Shown one piece after another: positions 18,309 through 28,461 of a stretch of 64,000 nucleotides of DNA; within the stretch, counting starts at the first letter, position 1, and every line of letters begins with the position of its first letter. The stretch comes from Pandoraea sputorum (GTDB lineage Bacteria; Pseudomonadota; Gammaproteobacteria; Burkholderiales; Burkholderiaceae): positions 4,030,001 through 4,094,000 of the forward strand of contig NZ_CP010431.2 in assembly GCF_000814845.2 (NCBI RefSeq). The letters run 5' to 3'. The notes below the pieces were generated by a model. That model saw only the letters and a list, made by a program, of their open reading frames with translations. It was not told the origin of the DNA and did not search any database. The position numbers and the translations under genes were made by a program.

Positions 18309-19211
18309 TCAAGCCGGGAACACGCCCGTCGACAGGTAGCGGTCGCCCCGGTCGCAGACGACGAACACGATGGTCGCATTCTCGACCTCATGCGCGAGAT
18401 TCAGCGCGATCTGGCAAGCGCCCGCTGCCGAGATGCCGCAGAAGATGCCCTCCTCCGCCGCGAGACGGCGCGCCATGATTTCGGCTTCGGCTTGCGTCAC
18501 GGAGACGGTACGGTCCACACGCGCGCGGTCGAATATCTTCGGCAGATACGCTTCCGGCCACTTACGAATGCCCGGAATGCGCGACCCTTCAGCCGGCTCG
18601 GCACCGATGATCTGCACAGCCTCGCTCTGCTCTTTCAGATATTGCGAGACGCCCATGATGGTGCCCGTCGTCCCCATCGCGGAGACGAAGTGCGTGATGC
18701 GTCCTTCGGTGTCGCGCCAGATTTCCGGACCGGTGGTTTCGTAATGCGCCAGCGGGTTGTCCGGATTAGCGAACTGATCGAGGATGATGCCGCGTCCGTC
18801 GCGTTGCATCTGTTCGGCGAGGTCGCGCGCGTATTCCATGCCGCCCTTGACCGGCGTCAGGATGATCTCGGCACCGTAGGCGCCCATGCTCTGACGACGC
18901 TCGATGGAGAGATCTTCCGGCATGATCAGTACCATCTTGTAGCCACGGATGGCGGCAGCCATGGCCAGCGCGATACCGGTGTTGCCCGACGTGGCTTCGA
19001 TCAGCGTATCGCCCGGCTTGATGCGCCCGCGCAGTTCCGCGTGTTTGATCATCGACAGCGCCGGACGATCCTTCACCGATCCCGCCGGGTTGTTGCCCTC
19101 GAGCTTGCCGAGAATCACGTTGTTGCGGCGGCGGATTTCGTCGTCGGGCAAACGCACCAGTTGCACCAGCGGTGTATTGCCGATGGTGTCTTCGATAGTC
19201 TTGTAGGCCAT
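18309..19211 (-). CDS. cysM: Cysteine synthase B
   Basis: A 300-residue PLP-dependent O-acetylserine sulfhydrylase of the CysM type. It makes cysteine from O-acetylserine with sulfide or thiosulfate. The PLP lysine is in NNPAGSVKDRPALSMI, the phosphate-binding loop is EATSGNTGIALA, and SAMGTTGTIMGVSQYLKE follows. Ends ...STGVFPA. ATG 19211 gives the usual N-terminus MAYKTIEDTIGNTPLV; an upstream in-frame ATG at 19262 would add 17 atypical residues. Confidence 0.93.
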   Translation of the reverse strand: MAYKTIEDTIGNTPLVQLVRLPDDEIRRRNNVILGKLEGNNPAGSVKDRPALSMIKHAELRGRIKPGDTLIEATSGNTGIALAMAAAIRGYKMVLIMPEDLSIERRQSMGAYGAEIILTPVKGGMEYARDLAEQMQRDGRGIILDQFANPDNPLAHYETTGPEIWRDTEGRITHFVSAMGTTGTIMGVSQYLKEQSEAVQIIGAEPAEGSRIPGIRKWPEAYLPKIFDRARVDRTVSVTQAEAEIMARRLAAEEGIFCGISAAGACQIALNLAHEVENATIVFVVCDRGDRYLSTGVFPA

Positions 19212-19328
19212 TGCGCTAAGCTTTTTCGGTCGGGAATCGAAACATTCTAATCCACCGGCCATGACCGCGCTCAGGGTAAGGTCTCGCGGCCGGGTGACGC
19301 GTCAACGCGCACCCGGCCATTGGCAACG

Positions 19329-20135
19329 TCAGAGCTTTGGTGCGCTTGCCGGTGCCGGTGCCTTGGCCTTCTTCGACTTGGACGGCTTGGCCGTGCTGGC
19401 GTCACCGCTTGCAGCGGCCGAGCCCGATGCCGGGGACGGTGCGGTGGCCGCCGTGCCCTTGGCGCTGTCAGCCTTCGCATCCTTCGATTTCTTCGACTTG
19501 CTGGCCTTGGTGTCCGCCTTGATGTCCGCCTTGGAGCCGGATGCGCCCGTAGTCCCCGCCGCGGCTGCCGCACCGGTTGCTGCCGGAAGCGGTGCCCCCG
19601 GCGACGCAGGCTTCATCGTCGTACCGGCGGCCGGGGTCGGCGTCGGTGTCTTTTGCGTGGCGGTGGCAGGCACCGGCGTTGCAGGGGTCACGGGCTTGGC
19701 GGGCGTGGCCGGTGCCGGGGCAGCAGGCTGAGCGGCGGACGGAGCGGGTTTGGCAGGCGGCTGTGCTACGGACGGTGCAGGCTTTGCCGGTGTGGGCGTC
19801 GGTGCAGCGGTCGCAGGGGCTTGCGCGACCGGCTTGGCCGGTGCGGCTGCCGGTGCAGCACCACCACCGCCCTGTCCGTTGATCGTCATACCCTCGGATT
19901 GCAGCGATGTCACCGACTTGGTGCCGAGGCCCTTGACCCGCTTGGCCACATCAGCCGCATCCTTGTAGGGCCCGTGGGCGTTGCGCTCGTCAATGATCGC
20001 CTTGGACTTGACCGGTCCGATGCCCTTGAGCGTCTCAAGCTGCGATTGGTCGGCGGTGTTGATGTCGACGGCCGCCATTGCCAGGCCGCACAGGGTGAAG
20101 AAGGTAACAACCGCCAGCAAGAGTTTGCGAAGCAT
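19329..20135 (-). CDS. ComEA-like helix-hairpin-helix protein with long Ala/Pro/Lys-rich tail
   Basis: A 268-residue secreted protein. Signal peptide at 1-21 (ends GLAMA), then one ComEA-type helix-hairpin-helix domain at about 22-80, including VDINTADQSQLETLKGIGP and VKGLGTKSV. Residues 90-268 are low complexity: first Pro/Ala/Gln/Thr-rich, then lysine-serine stretches such as KASKSKKSKDAKAD and KPSKSKKAK. The domain should bind DNA in the periplasm, as ComEA does in natural transformation. Short single-domain homologues are common; the histone-H1-like basic tail is the unusual part. No other competence gene is nearby, so a role in DNA uptake is only a possibility. Confidence 0.8.
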   Translation of the reverse strand: MLRKLLLAVVTFFTLCGLAMAAVDINTADQSQLETLKGIGPVKSKAIIDERNAHGPYKDAADVAKRVKGLGTKSVTSLQSEGMTINGQGGGGAAPAAAPAKPVAQAPATAAPTPTPAKPAPSVAQPPAKPAPSAAQPAAPAPATPAKPVTPATPVPATATQKTPTPTPAAGTTMKPASPGAPLPAATGAAAAAGTTGASGSKADIKADTKASKSKKSKDAKADSAKGTAATAPSPASGSAAASGDASTAKPSKSKKAKAPAPASAPKL

Positions 20136-20263
20136 GATCTGTTCCTTGTAAGGTCACTCGGGCCAATGCCGTGGCGCACCAACACATCGGACATCCCAGG
20201 CATCCCCGATACCCAATTAACGCCTCAGCGCCCGCGCGGATGACACGGGAGCATCAAACGACA

Positions 20264-20287
20264 ACGGGGAGCCGTCTGGCTCCCCGT
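20264..20287 (-). terminator. Hairpin downstream of hldD
   Basis: ACGGGGAGCC (20264-20273) and GGCTCCCCGT (20278-20287) form a perfect 10-bp stem with a 4-base loop about 40 bases after the hldD stop. The following sequence on the minus strand, TGTCGTTTG, is only moderately T-rich. Confidence 0.65.
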
Positions 20288-20326
20288 CGGTGCTGCTTAA
20301 TTACCTGTCGGCGCTTAGGTTGGCAC

Positions 20327-21331
20327 TTACTGCGCCAGCAACCACCGCACGTAGCGCGAAACACCTTCACCCACCGTATAGAACGGCTGCTGATAGCCAC
20401 CAGCCTGACGCAGATGGTCGATGTTCGCCTGCGTGAAGCACTGATACTTGCCGCGCAGGGCATCCGGGAACGGGATGTACTCCACGAGGCCCTGCTTGAC
20501 CATGTCCTCAAGCGACAGCGCCGCTTCGCCGGTTTCCGCGCGCAGCGTGTTGATCACGGCGACCGCAATGTCGTTGAACGGCTGCGCCCGGCCCGTGCCG
20601 AGGTTGAAGATACCGCTGCGCTCCGGGTGATCGAAGAAGTGCAGGTTGACCTTCACGACGTCCTCGACCGAGACGAAGTCGCGGCTTTGCGTACCGGCGG
20701 CATAGCCGTTGTACTCGCCGAAGAGCTTCACACGGCCGTTTGCGCGGAATTCGTTGAAGTTGTGGAACGCCACCGAGGCCATGCGCCCCTTGTGCGCTTC
20801 ACGTGCCCCGTAGACGTTGAAGTACCGGAAGCCCGCCACCTGGCTCGGCAGCTTGCCACCCGCATCGCGCATGGCACGGCGCACGATCTGGTCGAACAGG
20901 AACTTCGAATAGCCGTAGACGTTGAGCGGCTTCTCGTACTCGCGCGTCTCCACGAAGGTTTCGGACGCACCGTACGTTGCCGCCGACGAGGCGTAAAGGA
21001 ACGGCACGGTCTGCGCCTGGCACGCCTCGAACAGCGCCCGCGTATAGCGGAAGTTGTTCTCCATCATGTAGCGGCCGTCCGACTCCATCGTGTCGGAACA
21101 GGCCCCTTCATGGAAGATCGCGCGCACACGGCCGAATTCGCGGCGCTGAAAGCGCGCGACGAAATCCGTCTTATCGAGGTAATCGCTGATTTCGCAATCG
21201 ACCAGATTACGGAATTTGTCGGCACGCGTGAGATTGTCGACCGCCACGATGTCGGTCTCTCCGCGCTCATTGAGGGCTTTGACAATGTTGGCGCCGATGA
21301 AGCCCGCGGCGCCCGTCACGATGATGGTCAT
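20327..21331 (-). CDS. hldD: ADP-L-glycero-D-manno-heptose 6-epimerase
   Basis: A 334-residue extended short-chain dehydrogenase. It epimerises ADP-D-glycero- to ADP-L-glycero-D-manno-heptose for LPS inner core. The N-terminal Rossmann motif [18 protein letters not shown] is at about 7-24; the catalytic YxxxK is in YGYSKFLFD, and [11 protein letters not shown] is family-typical. The gene overlaps rfaE1 by four bases, so the kinase and epimerase are coupled. Confidence 0.94.
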   Translation of the reverse strand: MTIIVTGAAGFIGANIVKALNERGETDIVAVDNLTRADKFRNLVDCEISDYLDKTDFVARFQRREFGRVRAIFHEGACSDTMESDGRYMMENNFRYTRALFEACQAQTVPFLYASSAATYGASETFVETREYEKPLNVYGYSKFLFDQIVRRAMRDAGGKLPSQVAGFRYFNVYGAREAHKGRMASVAFHNFNEFRANGRVKLFGEYNGYAAGTQSRDFVSVEDVVKVNLHFFDHPERSGIFNLGTGRAQPFNDIAVAVINTLRAETGEAALSLEDMVKQGLVEYIPFPDALRGKYQCFTQANIDHLRQAGGYQQPFYTVGEGVSRYVRWLLAQ

Positions 21332-22317
21332 GTCAGTTCGGAAAAAAGTTCGTTGTAATCGACGGTCGCCGTCCCCAGCTTGCCGACGACGATGCTGCCC
21401 GCACGGTTTGCGAGCACCACCGCCTGCGGCAGCGGCAGCCCGGCCGACAGCGACGTGGCCAGCGTGGCGATCACGGTGTCGCCCGCGCCCGAGACGTCGT
21501 ACACCTCGCGCGCCTGCGCCGGCACGTGGAGCGCACCGCTTTCGGTAAAGAGCGTCATGCCCTCTTCCGAGCGCGTGAGCAGCAGCGCTTCGAGGCCGAG
21601 CGATTCGCGCAGATTCTGAGCGCGCGACGTCAGATCGTCCTCCGAATGCCAGACGCCGACAACCTGCTGCAATTCGGCGCGGTTCGGCGTGAGGATCGTC
21701 GCACCGCGATAGCGTTCGTAATCGCTGCCCTTCGGGTCGACGAGCACCGCCTTGCCAGCCGCACGCGCGGCTTCGATCATCGGCTGTACATGCGTCAGAC
21801 CGCCCTTGGCGTAGTCCGAGAGCAGCACGACATCGTAGCTGGCGAGCAGTTGACGATACTGATCGAGCACCGCCAGCAACACTTCGTGCGCGGGCTGATT
21901 CTCGAAGTCGATGCGCAGCAGTTGTTGCTGACGTGAGACGATGCGCAGCTTGATGGTCGTAGCGAGATCGGCGTCGCGCGTGACGAATGCCGTCACGCCG
22001 CTGGCGTCCAGCATATCGACGATGCGCTCGGCAGGTTCGTCCTCACCGAGCACGCACAGCAGCCCGGCTTGTGCGCCAAGTGACGTTGCACCCAGCGCCA
22101 CGTTCGCTGCGCCACCCAGGCGCTCTTCGTTGCGCTTGACATGCACCACCGGCACTGGTGCTTCCGGCGAAATGCGATTGACGTCGCCGAACCAGTAGCG
22201 ATCGAGCATCACGTCACCCACGATCAGCACGCGTGCGCGACTGAAGGCCTCGCGTGGCACGTTGGGTGCACCCGGCGCCTGAATCGTGCGCGTGAGCAAA
22301 GTTGCCGTCGAAGTCAT
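21328..22317 (-). CDS. rfaE1: D-glycero-beta-D-manno-heptose-7-phosphate kinase
   Basis: A 329-residue PfkB-family kinase. It makes heptose-1,7-bisphosphate, an early step of ADP-heptose synthesis. The PfkB signature [17 protein letters not shown] is near residues 270-286. It corresponds to only the N-terminal half of E. coli HldE; the adenylyltransferase half must be a separate gene outside this window, as usual in Burkholderiaceae. ATG 22317 is preferred (AAAGG just upstream); a TTG at 22332 overlapping ugd is an alternative. Confidence 0.93.
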   Translation of the reverse strand: MTSTATLLTRTIQAPGAPNVPREAFSRARVLIVGDVMLDRYWFGDVNRISPEAPVPVVHVKRNEERLGGAANVALGATSLGAQAGLLCVLGEDEPAERIVDMLDASGVTAFVTRDADLATTIKLRIVSRQQQLLRIDFENQPAHEVLLAVLDQYRQLLASYDVVLLSDYAKGGLTHVQPMIEAARAAGKAVLVDPKGSDYERYRGATILTPNRAELQQVVGVWHSEDDLTSRAQNLRESLGLEALLLTRSEEGMTLFTESGALHVPAQAREVYDVSGAGDTVIATLATSLSAGLPLPQAVVLANRAGSIVVGKLGTATVDYNELFSELT

Positions 22318-22328
22318 CCTTTGTTCCT

Positions 22329-23708
22329 TCAAATTGAGGCCGACTGGCCCAGGCCACGACCGATGGCGTGGTACTCAATGCCCAGCTCTTCCATCGCCTC
22401 CGGCGCGTACAGATTACGACCGTCGAAGATCAGTGGCAGCGAGAGTGCTGTCTTCACCTTCGTGAAGTCCGGGCTGCGGAACGCCTTCCACTCGGTGACG
22501 ATCACGAGCGCGTCCGAACCGGTCAGCGCGTCGTTTTGCGTCGCACAGAATTCGATGCGGGCATGCGCGTCGGCATCGTCGGCAAAATCCAGCGCAATCA
22601 CACGGCGTGCCTCATCGAGCGCCACCGGGTCGTACGCCCGCACCCGTGCGCCTCGACGCACCAGCTCGGAAATCACGCGACGGCTCGGGGCCTCGCGCAT
22701 ATCGTCCGTGTTCGGCTTGAACGCCAGGCCCCACAGCGCGAACGTCTTGTCCTTCAGATCGTCGCCGAAGCGGGTCACGATCTTGTCGATCAGCACCGTC
22801 TTCTGCGTTTCGTTGACGGCTTCCACCGCGTTCAGAATGCGCAGCGGCAGACCGTAGTCTTCGGCGGTGCGCACGAGCGCCTGCACGTCCTTCGGGAAGC
22901 AAGAACCGCCGTAGCCGCAGCCGGCGTAGAGGAAGTGATAACCGATACGCGGGTCGGAGCCGATACCCTGACGCACGTCTTCGATATCCACACCGACGCG
23001 ATCGGCCAGATTGGCCAGCTCGTTCATGAACGAGATGCGTGTGGCCAGCATGGCGTTGGCGGCGTACTTGGTGAACTCGGCGGAGCGCACATCCATGTAC
23101 AGCGTGCGTTCGTGGTTGCGATTGAACGGCGAATACAGGCGCTTCATCATCGCACGCGCCTGCTGGCCGTCGGCATCGTCGTCCACACCGATCACGATAC
23201 GGTCCGGACGCATGAAATCGTCCACTGCCGCGCCTTCTTTCAGGAATTCCGGATTCGAGACGACGGAGAACTTCACGTCGGCGTTGCGCTTGGCAAGTTC
23301 TTCCGCGACCGCCGCGCGCACCTTGTCCGCCGTGCCGACGGGCACCGTCGATTTGTCGACGATCACCTTGAAGCTCTTGGCGTAGCGGCCGATGTTGCGC
23401 GCTGCTGCCACGACGTATTGCAGGTCGGCCGAGCCGTCTTCATCGGGGGGCGTACCCACGGCGATGAATTGCACGTCGCCGTGCGCGACGGACGCCTCGA
23501 CGTCCGTTGAAAACTGCAGACGACCGGCTTCGCGGTTACGCGCGATGACTTCTTGCAAGCCCGGCTCGTGAATCGGTACGCCGCCGTTGTTCAGGATCTC
23601 GATCTTGCGGGGATCGACATCGAGACAGAACACGTCATTGCCGACGTCAGCCAGACAAGCACCCGTGACTAAGCCGACGTAGCCGGAACCGATGATGGTG
23701 ATCTTCAT
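22329..23708 (-). CDS. ugd: UDP-glucose 6-dehydrogenase
   Basis: A 459-residue UDP-glucose/GDP-mannose dehydrogenase. It makes UDP-glucuronate with two NAD-dependent oxidations, feeding LPS modification (for example 4-amino-arabinose) or capsule. It begins [23 protein letters not shown], the NAD-binding motif. The catalytic cysteine is in [13 protein letters not shown], near residue 266. Same strand and close spacing with rfaE1 and lapB, forming a cell-envelope cluster. Confidence 0.94.
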   Translation of the reverse strand: MKITIIGSGYVGLVTGACLADVGNDVFCLDVDPRKIEILNNGGVPIHEPGLQEVIARNREAGRLQFSTDVEASVAHGDVQFIAVGTPPDEDGSADLQYVVAAARNIGRYAKSFKVIVDKSTVPVGTADKVRAAVAEELAKRNADVKFSVVSNPEFLKEGAAVDDFMRPDRIVIGVDDDADGQQARAMMKRLYSPFNRNHERTLYMDVRSAEFTKYAANAMLATRISFMNELANLADRVGVDIEDVRQGIGSDPRIGYHFLYAGCGYGGSCFPKDVQALVRTAEDYGLPLRILNAVEAVNETQKTVLIDKIVTRFGDDLKDKTFALWGLAFKPNTDDMREAPSRRVISELVRRGARVRAYDPVALDEARRVIALDFADDADAHARIEFCATQNDALTGSDALVIVTEWKAFRSPDFTKVKTALSLPLIFDGRNLYAPEAMEELGIEYHAIGRGLGQSASI

Positions 23709-23729
23709 GATATTGGGGTGTGATAAATC

Positions 23730-24905
23730 TTACGAAGCCGCCGGCACGTCGGCGCGGCGCGGCGTATAGGTCTCCCAGCCGTTACAGCCGGGGCATTGCC
23801 AATAGAAAAGGCGTGCACGGAATCCACACTGGTCGCAGACGTAGCGTGGCAACGACTTGGTGCGTTGCGTGATGAGCTTGCCCATCAGTTGCAGGTCGGA
23901 CTGCGTGTCGCCATGCGCAGTGGCGGCGTGCGCTTCGAGCAGGCGTGCCATGCCAGGTGCGCTCGGGGCGCGATGCATTTGCTCGCGCATCAGGGTGAGC
24001 GCGGCCTCCGGACCTTCTAGCGAAACCGTCTTTTCATAGACGATTTCCAGCAGGTCGTCCGACGGATTCTTGCGCAGCGCCTCGCGCAACATGGCCAACC
24101 CTTCTGGGGCGCGTCCCAGCGCTTCATACGCCTTCATCACGCGCTTGGCGGCCAGACCGAGATACATCGGGTTCTGTTCTTCGATGGTGCGCAGCACGCG
24201 CAACGCGCCTTCTGCGTCACCGGCGGCGAGCAACATGTCGCCGCGCAACAACGGGGCACGCACATTCGCCGGGTTGACCGCCAGCGCGGCGTCCAGCTCG
24301 TGGCCGACGGCGTCGACATCCTTGCGTTGCAGCGCTTCTTGCGCCAATTCGCAATGGAATTGCGCAATTTCCTTGCGATACGAGACGGCCGGATCGAGAT
24401 CGCTCAGCGTCTCGGCCTCCGCCAGCGCTTTGCGCCACTCCTTCTCGATCTGATAGATCGTCAGCTTCGCGTGTTGTGCCGCTTTCGCGTATGCGCCGGT
24501 GTGCAGACGGCTGAACGCGTCTTCGGCGCGGTCGAGCAGACCGGCCTTGAGGAAGTCGTGACCGAGCTCGTAAAGCGCGTGCTCCTGATCGGCTTGCGGC
24601 AGATCGTCTCGCGAAAGCAAATTCTGATGCACGCGAATGGCGCGCTCCGTCTCACCGCGACGGCGGAACAGACTACCCAGCGCGAAGTGCAGTTCGGTCG
24701 TCTCGGGATCGAGCTTGGCGACTTCGATGAAAGCGTCGATCGCCTTGTCCGGCTGTTCGTTCAGCAGAAAATTCAGACCGCGGAAATAGGATGCCGGGAG
24801 ATTGCGGCTTTCCGAGAGCAGGCTGCGCAAATCCAGTCGCGCGGCGACCCAGCCACAGCCGAAGATCACGGGGATGGCAAGTAGCCACCAGACCTCGAAT
24901 TCCAT
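23730..24905 (-). CDS. lapB: Lipopolysaccharide assembly protein LapB (tetratricopeptide)
   Basis: A 391-residue inner-membrane protein with an N-terminal anchor (WWLLAIPVIFGCGWVAARL), then tandem TPR helices over about residues 40-340. At the C-terminus is a rubredoxin-like zinc ribbon with two CxxC pairs (CDQC and CPGC). In E. coli, LapB controls LpxC turnover by FtsH and so sets LPS synthesis rate. It follows lapA, as in other proteobacteria. Confidence 0.92.
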   Translation of the reverse strand: MEFEVWWLLAIPVIFGCGWVAARLDLRSLLSESRNLPASYFRGLNFLLNEQPDKAIDAFIEVAKLDPETTELHFALGSLFRRRGETERAIRVHQNLLSRDDLPQADQEHALYELGHDFLKAGLLDRAEDAFSRLHTGAYAKAAQHAKLTIYQIEKEWRKALAEAETLSDLDPAVSYRKEIAQFHCELAQEALQRKDVDAVGHELDAALAVNPANVRAPLLRGDMLLAAGDAEGALRVLRTIEEQNPMYLGLAAKRVMKAYEALGRAPEGLAMLREALRKNPSDDLLEIVYEKTVSLEGPEAALTLMREQMHRAPSAPGMARLLEAHAATAHGDTQSDLQLMGKLITQRTKSLPRYVCDQCGFRARLFYWQCPGCNGWETYTPRRADVPAAS

Positions 24906-24968
24906 GAATACGTGTTGTCGTTGAAACAGTCGATGAGGATGGCGAGCGTCGCCTGCCGCGGCTTCGCC

Positions 24969-25262
24969 TTAGACAGGCGGCAGCATTGGCGGCTGATCGC
25001 TCGCTTCGGGTTCCCGCTGAGCACGGGCCAGATCGCGTCGCGTGCGGCGTAACTCGAGGCGCTGACGCATCAGACTCGGCAACGTGGCGAGCACACCGAT
25101 CACGCCACCGACCACGAAAAACGCCAGGCCGATCATGATGAGCGGCGCCGTCCACGTATGACCCAGGAACAGGTTCAACGTGACCTCGCCCGTGTTGGCG
25201 AGCGCGAGACACAGCAACACCACGAATACGATCAGGCGAACGATCCAAACAATCAGCTTCAT
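24969..25262 (-). CDS. lapA: LapA-domain inner-membrane protein
   Basis: A 97-residue protein with two hydrophobic helices (about 5-22 and 41-62) and a basic/acidic cytoplasmic tail containing LMRQRLELRRTRRDLA, typical of LapA (DUF1049). Its partner lapB begins 63 bases downstream. The upstream region to ihfB (25263-25531) has a terminator and no gene. Confidence 0.87.
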   Translation of the reverse strand: MKLIVWIVRLIVFVVLLCLALANTGEVTLNLFLGHTWTAPLIMIGLAFFVVGGVIGVLATLPSLMRQRLELRRTRRDLARAQREPEASDQPPMLPPV

Positions 25263-25481
25263 GCCGAAAGGCTCCTGCGGCAGGATTGCCGTATGTTTTG
25301 CGACTTGGGCCGGCCAAACGTAACAAGGCGAAACGACGACAGCGTCGAGCCTCTCCTCGCGTACCGGGCCGGCACGTGGGCGTATTGTACCGGATGTGCC
25401 CTGTGAGGCGTCGTTCCTGCAAATGCCTTCACATTTCCGGCGCTTGTCCGCACTCGCGGAGCATCGCCGAACGCCGGAGAC

Positions 25482-25509
25482 AAAAAAAGCGCCCGAAGGC
25501 GCTTTTTTT
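25482..25509. terminator. Terminator after ihfB
   Basis: AAAAAAAGCGCC (25482-25493) pairs with GGCGCTTTTTTT (25498-25509) around CGAA. A tetraloop and T-runs on both strands make it a strong intrinsic terminator 22 bases past the ihfB stop. Confidence 0.93.
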
Positions 25510-25531
25510 GCGTAGTAGATCCCAAAGGGCC

Positions 25532-25825
25532 TTATTGGTCCGACGCCTTGTGATCAACCCGCTCTCGCAACTCCTTGCCCGGCTTGAAGTGCGGCACGAA
25601 TTTCTCCGGCACCATCACCTTCTCGCCCGACTTCGGGTTGCGGCCGACGCGCGGTGGCCGACGGTTGAGCCCAAAACTACCAAATCCGCGGATTTCGATT
25701 CGATGACCGCGCGCTAGCGCATCGGCCATCGCGTCGAGAATCGTCTTCACCGCGAAATCGGCATCCTTGAGCACCAACTGGGGAAACCGCGCCGCCAACT
25801 GGTTGACCAATTCAGACTTGGTCAT
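25532..25825 (-). CDS. ihfB: Integration host factor subunit beta
   Basis: A 97-residue HU/IHF-family DNA-bending protein. It begins [15 protein letters not shown] and holds the family signature with [18 protein letters not shown] in the DNA-binding arm. Pairs with IhfA (not in the window). It starts 12 bases after rpsA, the conserved rpsA-ihfB arrangement. Confidence 0.95.
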   Translation of the reverse strand: MTKSELVNQLAARFPQLVLKDADFAVKTILDAMADALARGHRIEIRGFGSFGLNRRPPRVGRNPKSGEKVMVPEKFVPHFKPGKELRERVDHKASDQ

Positions 25826-25837
25826 AGGCCTTGGACC

Positions 25838-27541
25838 TTACTGATTCTGGCTGTCCAGCTTGGCCTTGAGCAGGGCACCGAGATTCGTGGTGCCGCTCGC
25901 TGCCGAGCTATCCGACGACATCTTGCTGATCGCTTCTTGCTGCTCGGCCGAATCCTTGGCCTTGATCGACAGGTTGATGTTGCGCGACTTGCGATCGATG
26001 TTGACGATCATTGCGTTGACGGCTTCGCCTTCCTTCAGCACGTTACGGGCATCTTCCACACGGTCGTGCGAGATTTCCGATGCGCGCAGGTAGCCTTCGA
26101 CGTCGTCGCCCAGCGAAACGACAGCACCCTTCGGATCGACAGCCTTGATGGTGCCGTCAACGATCGAGCCCTTGTCGTGGATCGCCACGAACGTGTTGAA
26201 CGGGTCGCCTTCGAGCTGCTTGATACCCAGCGAGATGCGTTCCTTCTCGACGTCGATGCCCAGAACCACGGCTTCGACTTCGTCGCCCTTCTTGTACTTG
26301 CGAACGGCTTCTTCGCCGGCTTCGCTCCACGACAGATCCGAAAGGTGGACCAGGCCGTCGATGCCGCCAGGCAGACCGATGAACACGCCGAAGTCGGTGA
26401 TCGACTTGATTGCGCCCTTGATCTTGTCGCCCTTCTTGAAGTTGCGCGAGAAGTCATCCCACGGGTTCGGCTTGCACTGCTTCATGCCGAGGCTGATACG
26501 ACGACGGTCTTCGTCGATCTCGAGCACCATGACTTCGACTTCGTCGCCCAGCTGGACAACCTTGGTCGGCGCAACGTTCTTGTTGGTCCAGTCCATTTCC
26601 GACACGTGAACCAGGCCTTCGATGCCCGATTCCACTTCGACGAATGCGCCGTAGTCGGTGATGTTGGTGACCTTGCCGAACAGGCGGGTGCCTTGCGGGT
26701 AACGGCGAGCAATGCCTTCCCACGGATCTTCGCCGAGCTGCTTAACGCCCAGCGAGACGCGGCCCTTCTCTTGATCGAACTTGAGGATCTTGGCGGTGAC
26801 TTCCTGGCCAACCGACAGAACTTCGCTCGGGTGACGCACACGACGCCATGCGATGTCGGTGATGTGCAGCAGGCCATCGATGCCGCCGAGGTCGACGAAT
26901 GCGCCGTAGTCGGTGATGTTCTTGACCACGCCCTTGACGATCGCGCCTTCCTTGAGCGTTTCGAGCAGCTTGGCGCGCTCTTCACCCTGGGTGGCTTCGA
27001 TCACGGCGCGGCGCGACAGCACGACGTTGTTACGCTTGCGGTCGAGCTTGATAACCTTGAATTCGAGGGTCTTGCCTTCGTACGGGGTCGTGTCCTTGAC
27101 CGGACGCGTGTCAACCAGCGAACCCGGCAGGAATGCACGGATGCCGTTGACCATCACGGTCAGGCCGCCCTTGACCTTGCCGGTAATCGTACCGGTCACG
27201 AGGTCGCCCGATTCGAGGGCCTTTTCCAGTTGCAGCCACGAGGCCAGACGCTTGGCCTTGTCGCGCGACAGCACGGTGTCGCCGTAGCCGTTTTCCAGGG
27301 CGTCGATCGCCACGGAAACGAAATCGCCGGCCTGAACTTCGACCTCGCCCTGATCATTCAGGAATTCTTCGATGGGGATGTACGCTTCGGACTTGAGGCC
27401 GGCGTTGACGACCACGAAGTTGTGGTCAACCCGAACGACTTCTGCGCTGATGACTTCACCAGCACGCATGTCTTGACGGGAGAGCGACTCTTCGAAAAGC
27501 GCCGCGAAAGATTCGTTGGTCGAGGTTTGCAGGTCGGACAT
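25838..27541 (-). CDS. rpsA: 30S ribosomal protein S1
   Basis: A 567-residue protein with six S1 RNA-binding repeats, close to E. coli S1 (557). Repeats show the recurring pattern [21 protein letters not shown] and HISDxxW-like ends, at about 35-100, 120-185, 205-275, 290-360, 378-448 and 465-535. It helps mRNA docking on the 30S subunit. cmk lies just upstream, and the pair cmk-rpsA is widespread. Confidence 0.96.
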   Translation of the reverse strand: MSDLQTSTNESFAALFEESLSRQDMRAGEVISAEVVRVDHNFVVVNAGLKSEAYIPIEEFLNDQGEVEVQAGDFVSVAIDALENGYGDTVLSRDKAKRLASWLQLEKALESGDLVTGTITGKVKGGLTVMVNGIRAFLPGSLVDTRPVKDTTPYEGKTLEFKVIKLDRKRNNVVLSRRAVIEATQGEERAKLLETLKEGAIVKGVVKNITDYGAFVDLGGIDGLLHITDIAWRRVRHPSEVLSVGQEVTAKILKFDQEKGRVSLGVKQLGEDPWEGIARRYPQGTRLFGKVTNITDYGAFVEVESGIEGLVHVSEMDWTNKNVAPTKVVQLGDEVEVMVLEIDEDRRRISLGMKQCKPNPWDDFSRNFKKGDKIKGAIKSITDFGVFIGLPGGIDGLVHLSDLSWSEAGEEAVRKYKKGDEVEAVVLGIDVEKERISLGIKQLEGDPFNTFVAIHDKGSIVDGTIKAVDPKGAVVSLGDDVEGYLRASEISHDRVEDARNVLKEGEAVNAMIVNIDRKSRNINLSIKAKDSAEQQEAISKMSSDSSAASGTTNLGALLKAKLDSQNQ

Positions 27542-27653
27542 AAAAGTGGATTACGCCGCTGACGTCCGTCTACCGAGGGGGTTGACGCTAACGTACAACG
27601 GTTGGGTTAAAGGTTAGACAAAGCCAGGCCAGATGACTGCATGAAACATCCGG

Positions 27654-28349
27654 TCAGGCGCCTTGCGGGTACTGCACTTGCGCGAACCATTCGAGCACCT
27701 GAGCCACCGCCTGATCGACGTTGAGCCCCGATGTGTCGAGTACCCGCGCACCCTCTGCCGGCCTTAGTGGCGCTTCCGCACGGGTACGATCCCGCGCATC
27801 ACGCGCCTCAAGATCCAGCATGAGACTGTCTATGTTAGCAGAAAATCCTTTTTCTATCAATTGCTTATACCGCCTCTCGGCACGAGCCTGTGACGTTGCG
27901 GTCAAAAACACCTTCAGATCGGCTTCCGGGAAGATCACCGTGCCCATGTCGCGGCCGTCTGCCACAAGACCCGGCGCGGTCTTGAAGCCCCGCTGGAGCG
28001 CCATGAGCGCCTGGCGCACCGCCTTGTGCACCGCAATACTCGACGCCCGATTGCCGATCGCCTCCGCACGAATCGCGTCGGTCACGTCCTCGCCGGCCAG
28101 CCAGATCCGCTGATCGCGAAAACGCACGTCGAGTGTCTCGGCGAGCACCGCCAACGCGCTGACGTCGTCCGGATCGATCCCGTGGCGCGCGCTCGCCAGC
28201 GCAGTCAGCCGGTAAAGCGCCCCACTGTCGAGGTAATGAAAGCCCAGCTCGTCGGCCACACGGTGTGCCACCGTGCCCTTGCCGGATGCCGTCGGGCCAT
28301 CCACCGTAATGACCGGAATCGAGTCGTCCACCACCGTCAAATCAGGCAT
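27654..28349 (-). CDS. cmk: Cytidylate kinase
   Basis: A 231-residue (d)CMP kinase. The P-loop [15 protein letters not shown] is at about 19-33, followed by YLDSGALYR and [13 protein letters not shown], the CMP-binding and family segments. It precedes rpsA by 112 bases. In many Burkholderiales aroA lies directly upstream; here mntH is placed in between on the other strand. Confidence 0.94.
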   Translation of the reverse strand: MPDLTVVDDSIPVITVDGPTASGKGTVAHRVADELGFHYLDSGALYRLTALASARHGIDPDDVSALAVLAETLDVRFRDQRIWLAGEDVTDAIRAEAIGNRASSIAVHKAVRQALMALQRGFKTAPGLVADGRDMGTVIFPEADLKVFLTATSQARAERRYKQLIEKGFSANIDSLMLDLEARDARDRTRAEAPLRPAEGARVLDTSGLNVDQAVAQVLEWFAQVQYPQGA

Positions 28350-28402
28350 CCCTTCGTCTCTATCTATTCAACACATTAAAAAATAATACTTCCCATCCAA
28401 AT

Positions 28403-28421
28403 AATAATGATTATCATTTAG
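28403..28421 (+). promoter_or_regulatory. Fur/Mur-type box upstream of mntH
   Basis: The 19 bases AATAATGATTATCATTTAG match the Fur consensus GATAATGATAATCATTATC at about 14 positions, with the core AATGATtATCATT perfectly palindromic. It lies about 40 bases before the mntH start and about 55 before the cmk start on the other strand. Control by Fur, or a manganese-sensing Fur relative (Mur), is inferred. A GGCGC-TATTTT-GCGCC hairpin follows at 28427-28442. Confidence 0.75.
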
Positions 28422-28461
28422 ATATAGGCGCTATTTTGCGCCGCCGGAAGACGTCACTGCC

